NCBI RefSeq assembly: GCF_902686445.1
Contig: NC_062220.1
Span: forward strand, 94,116,143 to 94,180,142
Length of the DNA stretch: 64,000 nucleotides
Direction of reading: 5' to 3'
DNA from: Sciurus carolinensis
Taxonomy: Eukaryota > Chordata > Mammalia > Rodentia > Sciuridae
The position numbers and the translations under genes are program-made. The first letter of the stretch is position 1. Every line of letters begins with the position of its first letter. Of this stretch, positions 36,041 through 46,245 are shown piece after piece. The notes under the pieces were generated by a model, which was given only the letters and a program-made list of their open reading frames with translations, searched no databases and had not been told where the DNA came from.

Positions 36041-37893
36041 AAAAAATGTTGGGTTTACCACAAGGCTGAGTCATGAATAGGATGCATATTATCTAGTAAA
36101 GCCTCAAAAAGTATCTGTGTCTACAAGAGGCAGGAGGGTTGAGAGAGAAGTTTTGCAACTGATCTCCTCAAGCAGCAATGGCAATGACAGTCCTCCACTA
36201 GTGATTAGCATACATGGGGGAAAACTGCCAAAAACAGGTTTCTTCCAGGCAGATAAGGTAAATAGGTTTCACATTCCCCTAATACTTTTTTAAAAGGACA
36301 AGTTACAAAACAGTAATAACTCTTGGTCTATCAGACTGCAGACCAAGTCCCTTTTGCTTTATTAGTACAACATGAAGCTCTCACATAAGTACATAAATGA
36401 TCAAAAATGTACATGGGCTATGATATTAAGTGATATTTGGGCTGTTAGGAACAGTACTATGGAAGTCTGACTTTCAATTCTGACTACTCTGAAAAGCTAC
36501 TTTCATTTCAAAAATGTGTAAAACTAATCATATGCAATAGAAATTTTCTTTGTAAAGCAGAAATTTTTTAACAAATAGTTATCATGAAAAACTTTCAAAC
36601 AAAAGCTCAAATAAACCATAGTTTCAGCTAGTTTGTTCCAAATACTTAGGTACTTCGGGGGGGATTTTGCCCTCTACTAAAAATATTTGTATCACAAAAT
36701 ACTGACAAACACAAAAATGCCAACTGTTTTTCTAAACCTCCTGTTTTCACAATAACCGTCCTAATTCTGTGATTATTCTAGAAATCTAAAAGCCTAACCA
36801 AACTTAATACTGCAACACTGAAACAGTCTTAATTCATAAATATCTTAAGATAGACCAAGTGTCCTCCTAACTTAAGACTATAAAACAAACCCAGAAGGCA
36901 TAGATGCCTTCTAGTAAACCCATGCTTAAATTTGTCTGATGCAAAAGGCTTAAATCTGCCTGATGCAAAATTAGTTCCCATCATAAAATCCACACCTTTC
37001 CATTATTTAAACAAAAGTGTAAGTAAATGAACACTTTTCAAGAATGAAAAATTTATACAATGGAGAATATGAAAACCTCATTCTACATGAGACTATCCTT
37101 CTTTCATTAACTATTTCAAGACTTAACTACCAATCGGGTCCTTTCAAATCTGACTTTAGGAACAAATGGACCTACACTGTACATATGTATTTCTTTGCAA
37201 TATCCAAAACCTATTCAGAATGGAAAACAAAGTCACACTGATCTTGGGGAAACAGGTGATATAAACTCCCTATGAAAGGAATAAAAAGACATACCAAATG
37301 GATGGGAGGTGGAGGTGGGGATGGAAGGATTATTCTAAATTAAAGAGATTTCTGTGTCCTCTTCAGGAGAAAAATAAGAAAGGGGGGGGTGGAAGAAAGG
37401 AACTTGTAACTCTCTGTTCCTTGAAACACAGCCTTAAAAGTATAATTTTTACAGGAATCATATACCTATTTCCAAGGAAAAAAATTATCTTCACAATTAG
37501 CAAATTTCTGGGTGAGGTGCTTACAATAAAATGGAATTTTAATGTAGACAGCCATAAAATCTCAAATAAGGGTTTTATGCTTCTTTATCTTTAATAAAAC
37601 AAAAACAGAAAGAATGCATATCATCCTCCTAGGCTGATGACTTTAAAGAAAATGGTCCCTTTCCATATCTGCCAATTCTGTCTCTTGATATTTCTGCACA
37701 CTCTTACTAATTAACTGAACTTCATCAGGAAGATATTAATGATGGTTGAACACTCAGGAGACATCCACAGCCTAAGACCTAAAACTACCTCGAGCTCTAC
37801 CAAAAGAGACCTATTCAAGAGGAGAGGGCAAAGAAAGTACATGGCAAAAACACAGCAAGTCAGAGCAGTTGTGCCCGGCTTTTGCACACTTAC

Positions 37894-38040
37894 TGGTTTG
37901 CTAGGGTACACGTTAGATAGATGCGTTTTTAGTTTCCCCACGGTCCAGTTCAAGAAGCAGCTAATAGTCTGGTCACTGTATTTCTGATTCGGTGCTTTAA
38001 TGATGAGGGTCACAGGAATCTCCATCCCACTTTGGTCCAT
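37894..38040 (-). CDS. HERPUD2: HERPUD2 coding exon 1 (start codon, ubiquitin-like domain)
   Basis: The ATG is at 38040-38038 on the minus strand. 49 codons follow, to a canonical donor (AAACCA|gtaagt). The peptide begins MDQSGMEIPVTLIIKAPNQK and ends LSNVYPSKP, matching the N terminus of mammalian HERPUD2. Residues from about 8 onward (VTLIIKAP, then WTVGKLKTHL) are the first beta strands and helix of a ubiquitin-like fold. The open frame reads on into the intron after the donor, but the HERPUD2 match continues in exon 2 instead. The start context 'caccATGG' is a good Kozak site, and it sits at the edge of the CpG island. Confidence 0.97.
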
Positions 38041-38526
38041 GGTGCCCCCAAAGTCGGACGGTCAGGAGGAGCAGCAATGAGCCCTAATGGGCCGAAGTGT
38101 TTACCGCTGGCGCGGCTAAATGGGGACGGAAGTGAGTTCTTAGTATTCTGTGTTCCAGTCAGTCACAAGTGCATCTGGCGATACGAAGGCCATTGCCAGT
38201 ACCAAGGATGGACAGAGACGGTGGCGGCGGTGGTGGCGGCGGCAGCGGCGGCGGCGGGGTCTGGGTGCCCAGCCGTGGGTGCAGCTCTCCCCGCCAGGTC
38301 CGGGCTCCGCCTGGCTCCGGACTGTGGAGGGAGGCGGGGGGGTGGGGGAGAGAGAAAGCGATGAGAGCGGGATAGGAAGGGTGGGGGCGCGACCGCCAGG
38401 GTCACCGCCCCGCCCCTACAGCGACCCCCAAGCTGAAACGCAACAAGGCCCCTACGCGATCGCGCCGCTGCACGGGCTGTGGAAGTAGCTGGGCAGCGCA
38501 GGGCGGCCAGCCGGGGAAGGGGTACC
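38041..38526 (-). other. HERPUD2: HERPUD2 5' UTR region, possible UTR intron
   Basis: Upstream of the ATG the CpG-rich sequence could be one continuous leader. Alternatively, it may be a non-coding first exon ending at the strong donor 'CTCAG|gtacc' (last exonic base 38526) spliced to an acceptor such as 'cccatttag' near 38115. A GGC/GGT repeat at about 38219-38260 would fall in this intron. Which form is used cannot be told from sequence. Confidence 0.5.
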
Positions 38527-39010
38527 TGAGACAAGGCAACAGGGCCCGCCACCGCCGCCCTCCGCGCCCAGGTGGGCGGCCAGCAGCACAGTCGGGGCGG
38601 GCGTTCTCGGCGGCGGCCGCTCCCTTCCTGCTGCTCCGCGGTGGCCGGCACGGCCCACCCCGGGTCTCGCGAGGCGGAGCGGGTAGCAGTCAGAGAAGTT
38701 GGCCGAGAGGCGCGGCCCGGCTCTCCAACTGACCCCTCGGGCAGAGGCGGCGGCAGATGGCAGGAGGGCGGGACGACGGCCGCAACGCCGGCCCCGAGCG
38801 CGCAGATTTTGTTGTTGTTGTTGTGAACGGGGTCCGGCTCCTCTTTAAGCCGGAAGGTGCAGAGCGGAAGTGCGTCACGCGCGGAACGCCCCTGCGCGTG
38901 GCCGGGTCAGCCCCGCCGCCTCCCGTGGTGTTTGCACTGCTGATGACTGGGCGCCCTGGACCGGGCTGCGCATCGCCCTAGCGGAGGCCGGAGTGCGGTG
39001 GCTGTTGGTG
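38041..39010. promoter_or_regulatory. HERPUD2: CpG-island promoter of HERPUD2
   Basis: About 1 kb of very high GC and CpG in an otherwise A/T-rich window, placed at the 5' end of HERPUD2. At 38850-38878 there are two ETS-type sites (ccggaagg at 38850, gcggaagtg at 38864) and an adjoining CRE-like tgcgtcac (38871-38878). This cluster is typical of TATA-less housekeeping and divergent promoters. A (GTT)n run lies at 38811-38824. The HERPUD2 start is probably close to 38.8 kb. Transcription to the right is possible but no rightward gene is visible. Confidence 0.85.
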
Positions 39011-40703
39011 CAGCCCTGGCACCCCAGCAGCACTGAGGCCTAACTACCAGTTTAGCTGACGCTAGCATATCTTCTTGACCACACCCTGGAGATGCAGGAA
39101 GTGCTTCCTCATCCCATGGCTTGTCTTTGCAAAAGTTAATGCCCTCCCTGATGCTGAATCAAACTGCTCAAAATTTTTTGAGTGTCGACTACCTGCAAAG
39201 CACAGTGCCAGAAACTATGGTAGAGAGGAGACCATGCGGTACATCGTATAAGGAGTACAGGCTTTGGGTTACACCTGAAATAAATCTCTACTTTGTGGGA
39301 ACGTAGCTAACCTTCCTGAGCCTCCGTTTAGGTAACAGTCCTGCCTACCCGACTGCATGCGGATAAAGGAAATTAACTATCCATGTGAACCTAGGTATAA
39401 TTACAGAGTATGGCAGTCTCTCAAACGTCAATTCATCTCGGTTCCTCTTAATCTTAACAAAAGTTGACAAGTGCTTATTGAGCACCTACTACTGTGTGTT
39501 CAGTACAGTGGGGCGTGAAGGTTGACAGTATTATTTTTCTGCTTTATAGGTTTGACATAGCAACAGATTGAGTCCACCACCTACTGCTGGTTTATGCTGC
39601 ATTGTCTGCATGGGTTTAGGTGTCGGTAAATTAAAGTTTGTTTAATGTACATTTTCACTGCTTCAGACTTCAACTTACAGGAGAATGCAGACTGATAATA
39701 CGGGGAACTTTGGGAACTTTTTCCCTCTCAGCACAGGAAGGACTTCAGACCACCACTGGATTAGTGACCAAATGGAAGAATTTCCACTCAGTAGCTAATG
39801 CAGCAGGATCCCTTCCATCCTCCTCCCCCAATTCACACCACCTTTTCTTTATGATAGGTTATTTTACATCTTAGCTGTACCCTCCCAAGTGCTCCTCTGA
39901 AAAAAGTGAAGTCCCCTTTGTTGCCCATCATGGAATGACCACAGCTTTCTGTGACTCAGGTTTTCTGTGGCAGACTCTGCTCTTTGTTTACCCTGTCACC
40001 CTAACAGAATCTTAACATTCTAGGTTAATTAAGACAAACAAACAAAAAAAAAACTTTTTCACACTTCCTTGCAGCTAGGAGCAACCACTTGACATCTGAC
40101 ACAGGTCAAGCAAAGGAGATGAAATGTGAAGTTGCTACTGGGGTTCCCAGGACACTTTTAGATGGACAAGCCCTGTAGACCAGAACTCATCCATACCGTG
40201 CATCTGTATTCTGAAGGCAAATTATGCTGGGGGTGCAGCAACCTTAGTTCATGCATGAAGTAACAAACAGAAGAACTAAATGTCTTCATGCCAAGGATGG
40301 CAGAGGCTAGGTCTTTAGTGGCATCGTTGTGTCATCATACAAATCCTTGACTGTCTTCTCTAAAACTTGTTTTATGTCAATTTTCTATTTAAGCCAGGAA
40401 ACCTCAAACACCACCATCCATCCATCCCTACAGCTCCCATCACTTATGCTTGTGACTTGGACTTCCAGGAATCCTTTGAAAGTGATGTGATCATCTCACT
40501 TGGCACTAGAAAATGTACATTATTAATGAAATGTATGTTAGCAATTATTAAAAAAAGAATTCTTTGCTCCATTAATAACAAAGAATACAGTGGTATAAAT
40601 AAATGAATAAAAAACAAGACAGAAAATGCATTTCACAGTGTCGGGCACTGTTTAAAGTGGAGTCCATCAAAGGTTCACTAGTTTGAACGAAAACTTTATA
40701 AGA
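39011..40703. other. Upstream intergenic DNA, little recognised
   Basis: Only a reverse MIR-like tail (about 39465-39515, 'ttgagcacctactactgtg') is recognised. Short open frames (39121-39306, 39638-39874, 40367-40606) lack known domains. Confidence 0.5.
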
Positions 40704-40925
40704 ATGCCAGGCTCCATGATGCACACCTGTAATCCCAGCATCTCAGGAGACTGAAGCAGGAGGATCACAAGTTCAAGGCCAGCCTCCGCAACTAAATAAG
40801 GCCCTAAGCAACTGAGTGAGGCTCTGTCTCAAAATTTTAAAAAAGGGCTGGGGATGTAGCTCAGTGGTAAAACACTTCTGGGTTCAATCTCCAATACAAA
40901 AAAAAAAGAAAGAAAAGAAAAAATA
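40704..40925 (+). mobile_element. B1-ID composite SINE
   Basis: 'gcacacctgtaatcccagca', 'gttcaaggccagcctcc', 'gggctggggatgtagctcag' and 'gggttcaatctccaatac', with an A/GAAA tail. Confidence 0.92.
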
Positions 40926-41231
40926 TAATAAAAATGCAAGAATTTGAAATATATGGGTATATAGTATCAGACAAAAATGATTTTAACTTTACAGTCACTT
41001 GATTAGGTACCTAAAAAAGGTTTCTGATGCTGTTGAACTAGGCCCCAATAAAGAAAGTACATAAATATTCCATTTTTGTCAAAATATGTATAGATGTGCA
41101 TATAACAATATATGAAAGGATGGTCCCCAGAATATTGATAGTGTTTGACTTGGAATGTGGGATAGAAATTATTGCTATTGAGGGGATACAAGGTAGTAAC
41201 AGTTGGTAAGAGGCTCTGTAAACTAATTAGT

Positions 41232-41431
41232 ATGCTAGGCATGGTGGCACACAGCTGTAATACCAACAACTTGGGAGGATGAAGCAGGAGGATAGAAAAT
41301 TTGAAGCCAGCTTCAGCAACTTAGCGAGGAGAGTCAGGCTCAAAATAAAATATATAAAAGACTGGGGGTGTAACTCAGTGGCAAAGAACCCCTGGGTTCA
41401 GTCCCTAGTACCAGACCAAAAAAAAAAAAAT
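41232..41431 (+). mobile_element. B1-ID composite SINE
   Basis: 'gctaggcatggtggcacac' then 'gactgggggtgtaactcag' and 'gggttcagtccctagtacc', ending in an A-run. Confidence 0.9.
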
Positions 41432-42227
41432 CACTATACATTTTGCAGATTGGAAATGTGAAAGAACAATTGCACATCTCAATGACCATTTATTACTAAA
41501 GACAGCCCCTGAGGAAGAATACAATGGTGATAGTTATTACAAGATTTGTGATAGTTAATAAATGTACCTAAACAGTGTTAACTATGAATTCTTGGAAAGT
41601 ATTTTATTAATTCAGGGTAGTTCTGCCCATTTGGGTAGCTCTCTTTGTAACAAGGTGAAAGAGAAATTTAAAGAAGATTATTTGTAAATAATAAATAACT
41701 GCACAAATATCGTGGAGAATTTACTTCTAATTCTTTTAATCATCAAGGTAGGAAAGAAAAAAAAGCAAGTACTAATTCATTCTATGAGATTCCAGATTCT
41801 CCTAAAAATTCAAAGAAAATCAAATGCTTGTTACTGAGCTTTTCTTACTAAAATTTGGAGTAACTTCCAGGAAGCAAAAATACTCTTACGATGTTGGTAT
41901 ATTTGAGTTTCTTCATTTGTTTATTTGATTGCTCTCTTGGGATAAAAGACTTTAATCAAGTGATGATCTTGCAGTTGCAGATTTCAGAGGTGATGTTGTC
42001 CATCTGGCTTCTGATTTCCTTCCATTTCCACTTTCTCCATTCTTGTCATTTCTTAAGATGCTGTACCACAAAGCATCTAATCAAATCTCAATCAAGTGTA
42101 TTGTTTTAAAAAAATGAAAACTGACAGTGGAATCCTATGAAGACTAGTTCATTTCAACACTGTACTTTAAAAATCTTAATTGGTCACAGATGTTTGATTT
42201 AAACCATCTTGTAGAAAATGGAAGATC
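41432..42227. other. Intergenic, no feature recognised
   Basis: A/T-rich DNA. The 72-codon frame at 41891-42109 has no recognisable family. Confidence 0.5.
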
Positions 42228-42350
42228 CGCATGCAGTGGCTTATGTCTGGAGTTTCAGCTACTCATGAGACTAAGATCAGAGAATCACTTGAGCCCAGAA
42301 ACTTAAGACTTGCCTGAGCAACATAGAAAGACCACATCTCCTAAAAATAT
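42228..42350 (+). mobile_element. 7SL-derived monomer SINE (B1/FLAM-like), old
   Basis: 'gcagtggcttatgtctggag', 'cacttgagcccagaaac' and 'gagcaacatagaaagacc' form a degraded 7SL monomer without an ID half. Confidence 0.7.
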
Positions 42351-42369
42351 GGGTGGGGGAGGAAGGAGG

Positions 42370-42545
42370 GAAGATACTGTACATGCATTAAATGCCAAAT
42401 ATGTGTTTTGAGTGATATGTCATTTAACGAATTCTCAGAATAGCCCTGAGAGGTAGTCAGGACACTGAAGCTCAGAAAGGTAAGTGTCTTACCCAAAGTC
42501 ACACAACTACTAAATTTCAATTAGAGTTTTGATTCTACTATAATA
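42370..42545 (-). mobile_element. MIR SINE
   Basis: Reverse MIR: 'tctcagaatagccctgagag' then 'cccaaagtcacacaactac'. Confidence 0.7.
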
Positions 42546-42609
42546 CATAGGCTTTCCATTACATTGAGCTTTCTCATTTAAAAATATTCATGAATAATAA
42601 GAAACATTC

Positions 42610-42910
42610 AAGACGAAAAGACTTTCAGGAACAATGTCTTAGAGGTCATCTAGATCAGTCTTCTAAATACTACCAGAATCTCTCTTCCCATATCTCTGAA
42701 GGACCATGAATCAACCTTGGCTGAAACCCTTCCAGGGAGAGGGAACTCCCTAGTTTTCACTGCAGCATGACCAGTTGTTAAACAGCCATAGTTATTATGA
42801 GTTGAAATCTGCATTCCAATCATTTGCCATTAGGTCTACTCTTCCCCTTTTGACCAAGCCGAAATATGTCTGCCTTTATTCCCTTCAAATAAACATTGTT
42901 TTGCATGCCT
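42610..42910. mobile_element. Ancient mammalian repeat, family not assigned
   Basis: 'gaggtcatctagatcagtc', 'ccttccagggagagggaact' and 'gttgaaatctgcattcc' resemble a widespread old mammalian repeat that I cannot name with certainty. Confidence 0.35.
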
Positions 42911-43419
42911 TTTTCATACAAAACAGCCCTATATCCTTCAACCAGCCTTGACAATAGTTTCCAGATCTCTCAGAATAATGACTCACCTTTGGACACTCTA
43001 GTTTATAATAACTCATAAATTTTGATCACGTAGTATTTCAGACATGTTGTGATTTCCCTAGAATAACCTCCATGATGATACATCTACACTTTAATTTCTA
43101 TGTTAATAAAAACATGAATAAGCTGGTTTGGCAGTTGGATTTACTGCTTTTCAGGAACTGTATTTCTAGTCAGTATTTGGAATGACCATTTGATTAAGAC
43201 AGAAGCCTCTAATTTCTATTGTGATTTCAACCTAGTGATTTATAAAACTTGGAGAATATTGTAGCAAAATAGCCTCTCACTGATGCTCCTTTAGGTAACC
43301 AGAGAAGTGGCTGGAGGTGTGTATATATGTGTATGTGAGAGAGCACACAAATCCCTTCTATTTTTCACCCTTTGAGAATTTTGACTTAAAATGATGTATT
43401 GGTTGCAAAATAATTTACC

Positions 43420-43875
43420 TCAAAAAATTGTGGGTCAGAAATTTCAGGAGCAACCTAATAGCAATTCTAGTTTGAATCTCTGGTGGCAATGCAATCAAGA
43501 TTATGGCTGATACTGGGTCATCTTCAAGACTTGATTGGCACTAGAAATCTACCCTCCAAGTAGCTCACTCATAATGCTGACAAATTAGTGCTGATTTTTG
43601 ATGTGATGTCTCAGTTCCTCCCCATGTGACCTCTTTATGGGACTGCTCGAGGGTCCTTACAACATAGCAGCTGGATTCACCCAGAACAAAAGATCCAAGA
43701 GACCATCATAGAAGCTGCAATGCCTTTTAATAACATAATCTCATAAATCACATATGTCACCTATACTAGGCTCTTGGGGGTCACATAAACCACTGTTCAA
43801 TGTAGGAAGAGAATATATATGAGTAACAGAAATTAAGGGCCACTGGTCCCATATTGGAGGCAAGCTACCATAACA
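43420..43875. mobile_element. Ancient mammalian repeat, family not assigned
   Basis: 'gtgacctctttatgggactg', 'cagctggattcacccagaac' and 'atccaagagaccatcatag' follow a familiar ancient interspersed repeat consensus. The class is uncertain. Confidence 0.35.
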
Positions 43876-44301
43876 TAGCTTATCAAAGCATGGCAGGTGA
43901 TACTAGATAACCTTTTCCCTCTGTATATGACTATCCTTGTCCTGATCCCAATGCCAATATTGCAACTGTTTGACAATTGCTTGCCCTTCCACTGGCATTC
44001 AGCCTCTCTTCTCCCAAAGATTTTTCATCAATTTCCTAACCCCAAATTTGGAATTATTGGTTGTATTTTCCAAATGTTTGCTATCTTTGTTGCTAAAAAG
44101 CAAACGTAGTTTAGTAGAATTTGGAGATCTTACATTTCCTGCCCTACACTGAAATAAAATTAAGAATATGTCACTAAACTGAAACAAATCCGGAGAAGAG
44201 TTACTGCCCTAATCCAGGGAGTTCCTAATCTGTCTTCAGAGAGAGACATCCAGACTATGTATGCCCCTGAATTGTCTATAAGACTGTGTATGTATGGCCA
44301 A

Positions 44302-44354
44302 GTGCAGCAAACGCTTGCTTTAATTGGCACATAATCATAACCATAAGAAAACAC
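44302..44354 (+). repeat. Inverted repeat, left arm
   Basis: A 53-bp sequence starting 'gtgcagcaaacgcttgcttt' whose reverse complement recurs at 45363-45416 with about four mismatches. Weaker similarity extends outward on both sides. Confidence 0.85.
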
Positions 44355-44499
44355 CACTGCATGCCATAAATTCCTAGAATCTCACCAATCTAAAGGTAAA
44401 TAATCCAGAGGATTATTTATCAGCTCCTCAAAAAGGTTATTCGTAAAGCCCTTCAGAGGTCCCAAAGAAACTCAGTCCTCATTTCGATGTTTTTTCCAG

Positions 44500-45235
44500 T
44501 TAAAGGGATTGGGACTTCCACCTGAGACAATTATCAAGTTATTGCTTCAGTGCTCCAAAGACACCCTTATTTGCTTTGCTTTGTAAAGTCCTGTAAATAC
44601 TTTTCCCTTTTCAGCTGGTGTGAAATTATGCTTTGTCAGTAGAGGGCAGTAGAGGGACACTGGAAGAAGAGGAGACCTGGATATTACCTGGATAGTATAG
44701 CATGTGCCCTTTAGGCAGGCCCCCTACAATGCACGTGGATTCAGTCCTAGCAGCATTCCTTGCTTCTGCAGAACTCAGTTCGACCAGAGCCCAGTGACCA
44801 GTAGTGTGCAGCACCACTCCATGAATAACTTAACTAGCAACCCTGTTGCACAAATTTGCAAGCAAATCCTATGAGAAGTTTCCTCTGAACCCCCCTCAAA
44901 TGATGTTAAGGCAGAATATCATGAATACACCTCCATAAATGGCATCCTTTCACACTGTTTAGGTGACTTTGCACCCTAGCTGAATTTCTCTGACATCCAA
45001 CGAGCCACGCTCACTGGACTTCTCCAGTGACTGTCTATCTTAATCCTAAAGGTTGTGATTGATCCCTGCTTCTATTATTCTTATATTCTTTAGAATATTG
45101 TTTGTTCCTTTGTAGTCGTTCCCTTATTACTCTAATTCCTGGTTATAAGTAATGATTCTCTATATTTAACCTTGCATGTTTAAAACATTGTGTGGTTTCT
45201 GTCTCTTGATTGGACCTGGACTGATACAGAATTGG
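44500..45235 (+). mobile_element. ERVL-type LTR (MLT2-like), old
   Basis: The right end 'gattggacctggactgatac' followed by 'agaattggtatcaagggcgg' is the usual LTR end plus start of the internal region (tRNA-Leu-like primer site) of ERVL elements. 'cagtagagggcagtagaggg' (about 44638) also fits that LTR group. The left edge is uncertain. The DNA to the right (45236-45430) is probably internal ERVL sequence with no open frame. Confidence 0.5.
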
Positions 45236-45362
45236 TATCAAGGGCGGTCCCAGGAAATGAACACACAAAGATAGAATCTGAAAATTGTTTGGTTTCAACT
45301 GAGCTTCCTTCACCAACCCCAACCAATGACAATTGAGATGCTAGAAACTGATGGCTTACAGA

Positions 45363-45416
45363 TGTGTTTTCTTCTGATTATGATTATGTGCCAACTAAAG
45401 CAAGTGTTTGCTGCAC
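45363..45416 (-). repeat. Inverted repeat, right arm
   Basis: Reverse complement of the left arm at 44302-44354. It lies about 130 bp right of the LTR end, where ERVL internal sequence is expected. Confidence 0.85.
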
Positions 45417-45654
45417 TAGGTCATTATGGCAATTAATATGACTATAAGGACAGTGGCATGGCATAGATTCTTGTGAGTGATCTTGAGCATTTATAAAAAA
45501 AGAAAAATGCCAAACTCACATCTTTTAACTCTCAGCTCAAGTCACAGTCTAAGACTAGAAGGTTTCCATGACAACTCTAAAAGAGTCTTTGAGTACTTAA
45601 AGACATCAGAGTGTTATTATTGAAAATCAAGCATAAAAACTTAGTTTGTGTGTT

Positions 45655-45785
45655 GTTTTTGTTTGTTTGTGTTGAGATGGGTTCTCACTATGTTGCCCAG
45701 GCTGGTTTCAAACTCCTGGACTCAAGTGATCCTCCTGCCTCAACCTCACAAATGATGGGACTATAAGCACTCTCCATGTGTGAGC
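45655..45785 (-). mobile_element. 7SL-derived monomer SINE (B1/FLAM-like)
   Basis: Reverse 7SL: 'ctcactatgttgcccaggct', 'ggtttcaaactcctggactc' and 'aagtgatcctcctgcctcaa'. Confidence 0.85.
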
Positions 45786-46065
45786 TGCAAATTTTTATTT
45801 TAAATATTGCTGAATTACAGAAACAATTGAATTCACAATCTTATCAAAGTTTTCATGTGACAGGGTATTAAATAGTAAAGAACAGGATGCTGAAAATTAA
45901 ATTAGTGGTATCTACTTGGACACCAATGAAATTAACAATCTTGAAACTCTACATTACCTTAAGCATTCCCTACTGATGAAAGTAGTTTGCCCCCTGGAAA
46001 TTTAGCCTTCTTTTCTTTGAAAACTTAGTGATAATATCACTCAGCAAATTCTTTTTTAAAATTTT

Positions 46066-46245
46066 CTCTATACCAGGGGATTGAACCCAGTAACACTTAA
46101 CCACTGAGCCATTTCCCCAGCCAGTTTTTATTTTTTTAAGACAGGGTCTCGCTAAGTTGCTGAGACTGGTTTTGAACTTGCAATCCTTCTGCCTCAGCCT
46201 CCCAAGTCTCTGGGATTGTAGGTGTGCACCACGGCACCTAGCTTC
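46066..46245 (-). mobile_element. B1-ID composite SINE
   Basis: 'gggattgaacccagtaac' and 'ccactgagccatttccccag' (ID half), then 'ctgcctcagcctcccaagtc' and 'ttgtaggtgtgcaccac' (B1 half). Confidence 0.9.

Larger units (their letters stand above)
22899..37893 (-). other. HERPUD2: HERPUD2 intron 1 (15 kb)
   Basis: Intron between coding exons 1 and 2. It holds the two LTRs, L1M/L2 fragments and SINEs listed separately. Stretches with no recognised feature: 22899-23235, 23421-24225, 27961-29400, 29901-30787, 31004-32410, 32641-34390, 34511-34997 and 36060-37893. A 24-bp tandem pair (gcttaaat(t/c)tg(t/c)ctgatgc type) lies at 36924-36970. No other gene was seen on either strand. Confidence 0.85.

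Noticed and set aside
38163..38651. 162-codon minus-strand open frame in the CpG island
   Set aside because: GC-rich sequence lacks stop codons by composition. The residues are Ala/Arg/Pro/Gly-rich with no domain, and several frames on both strands are open over the same DNA.
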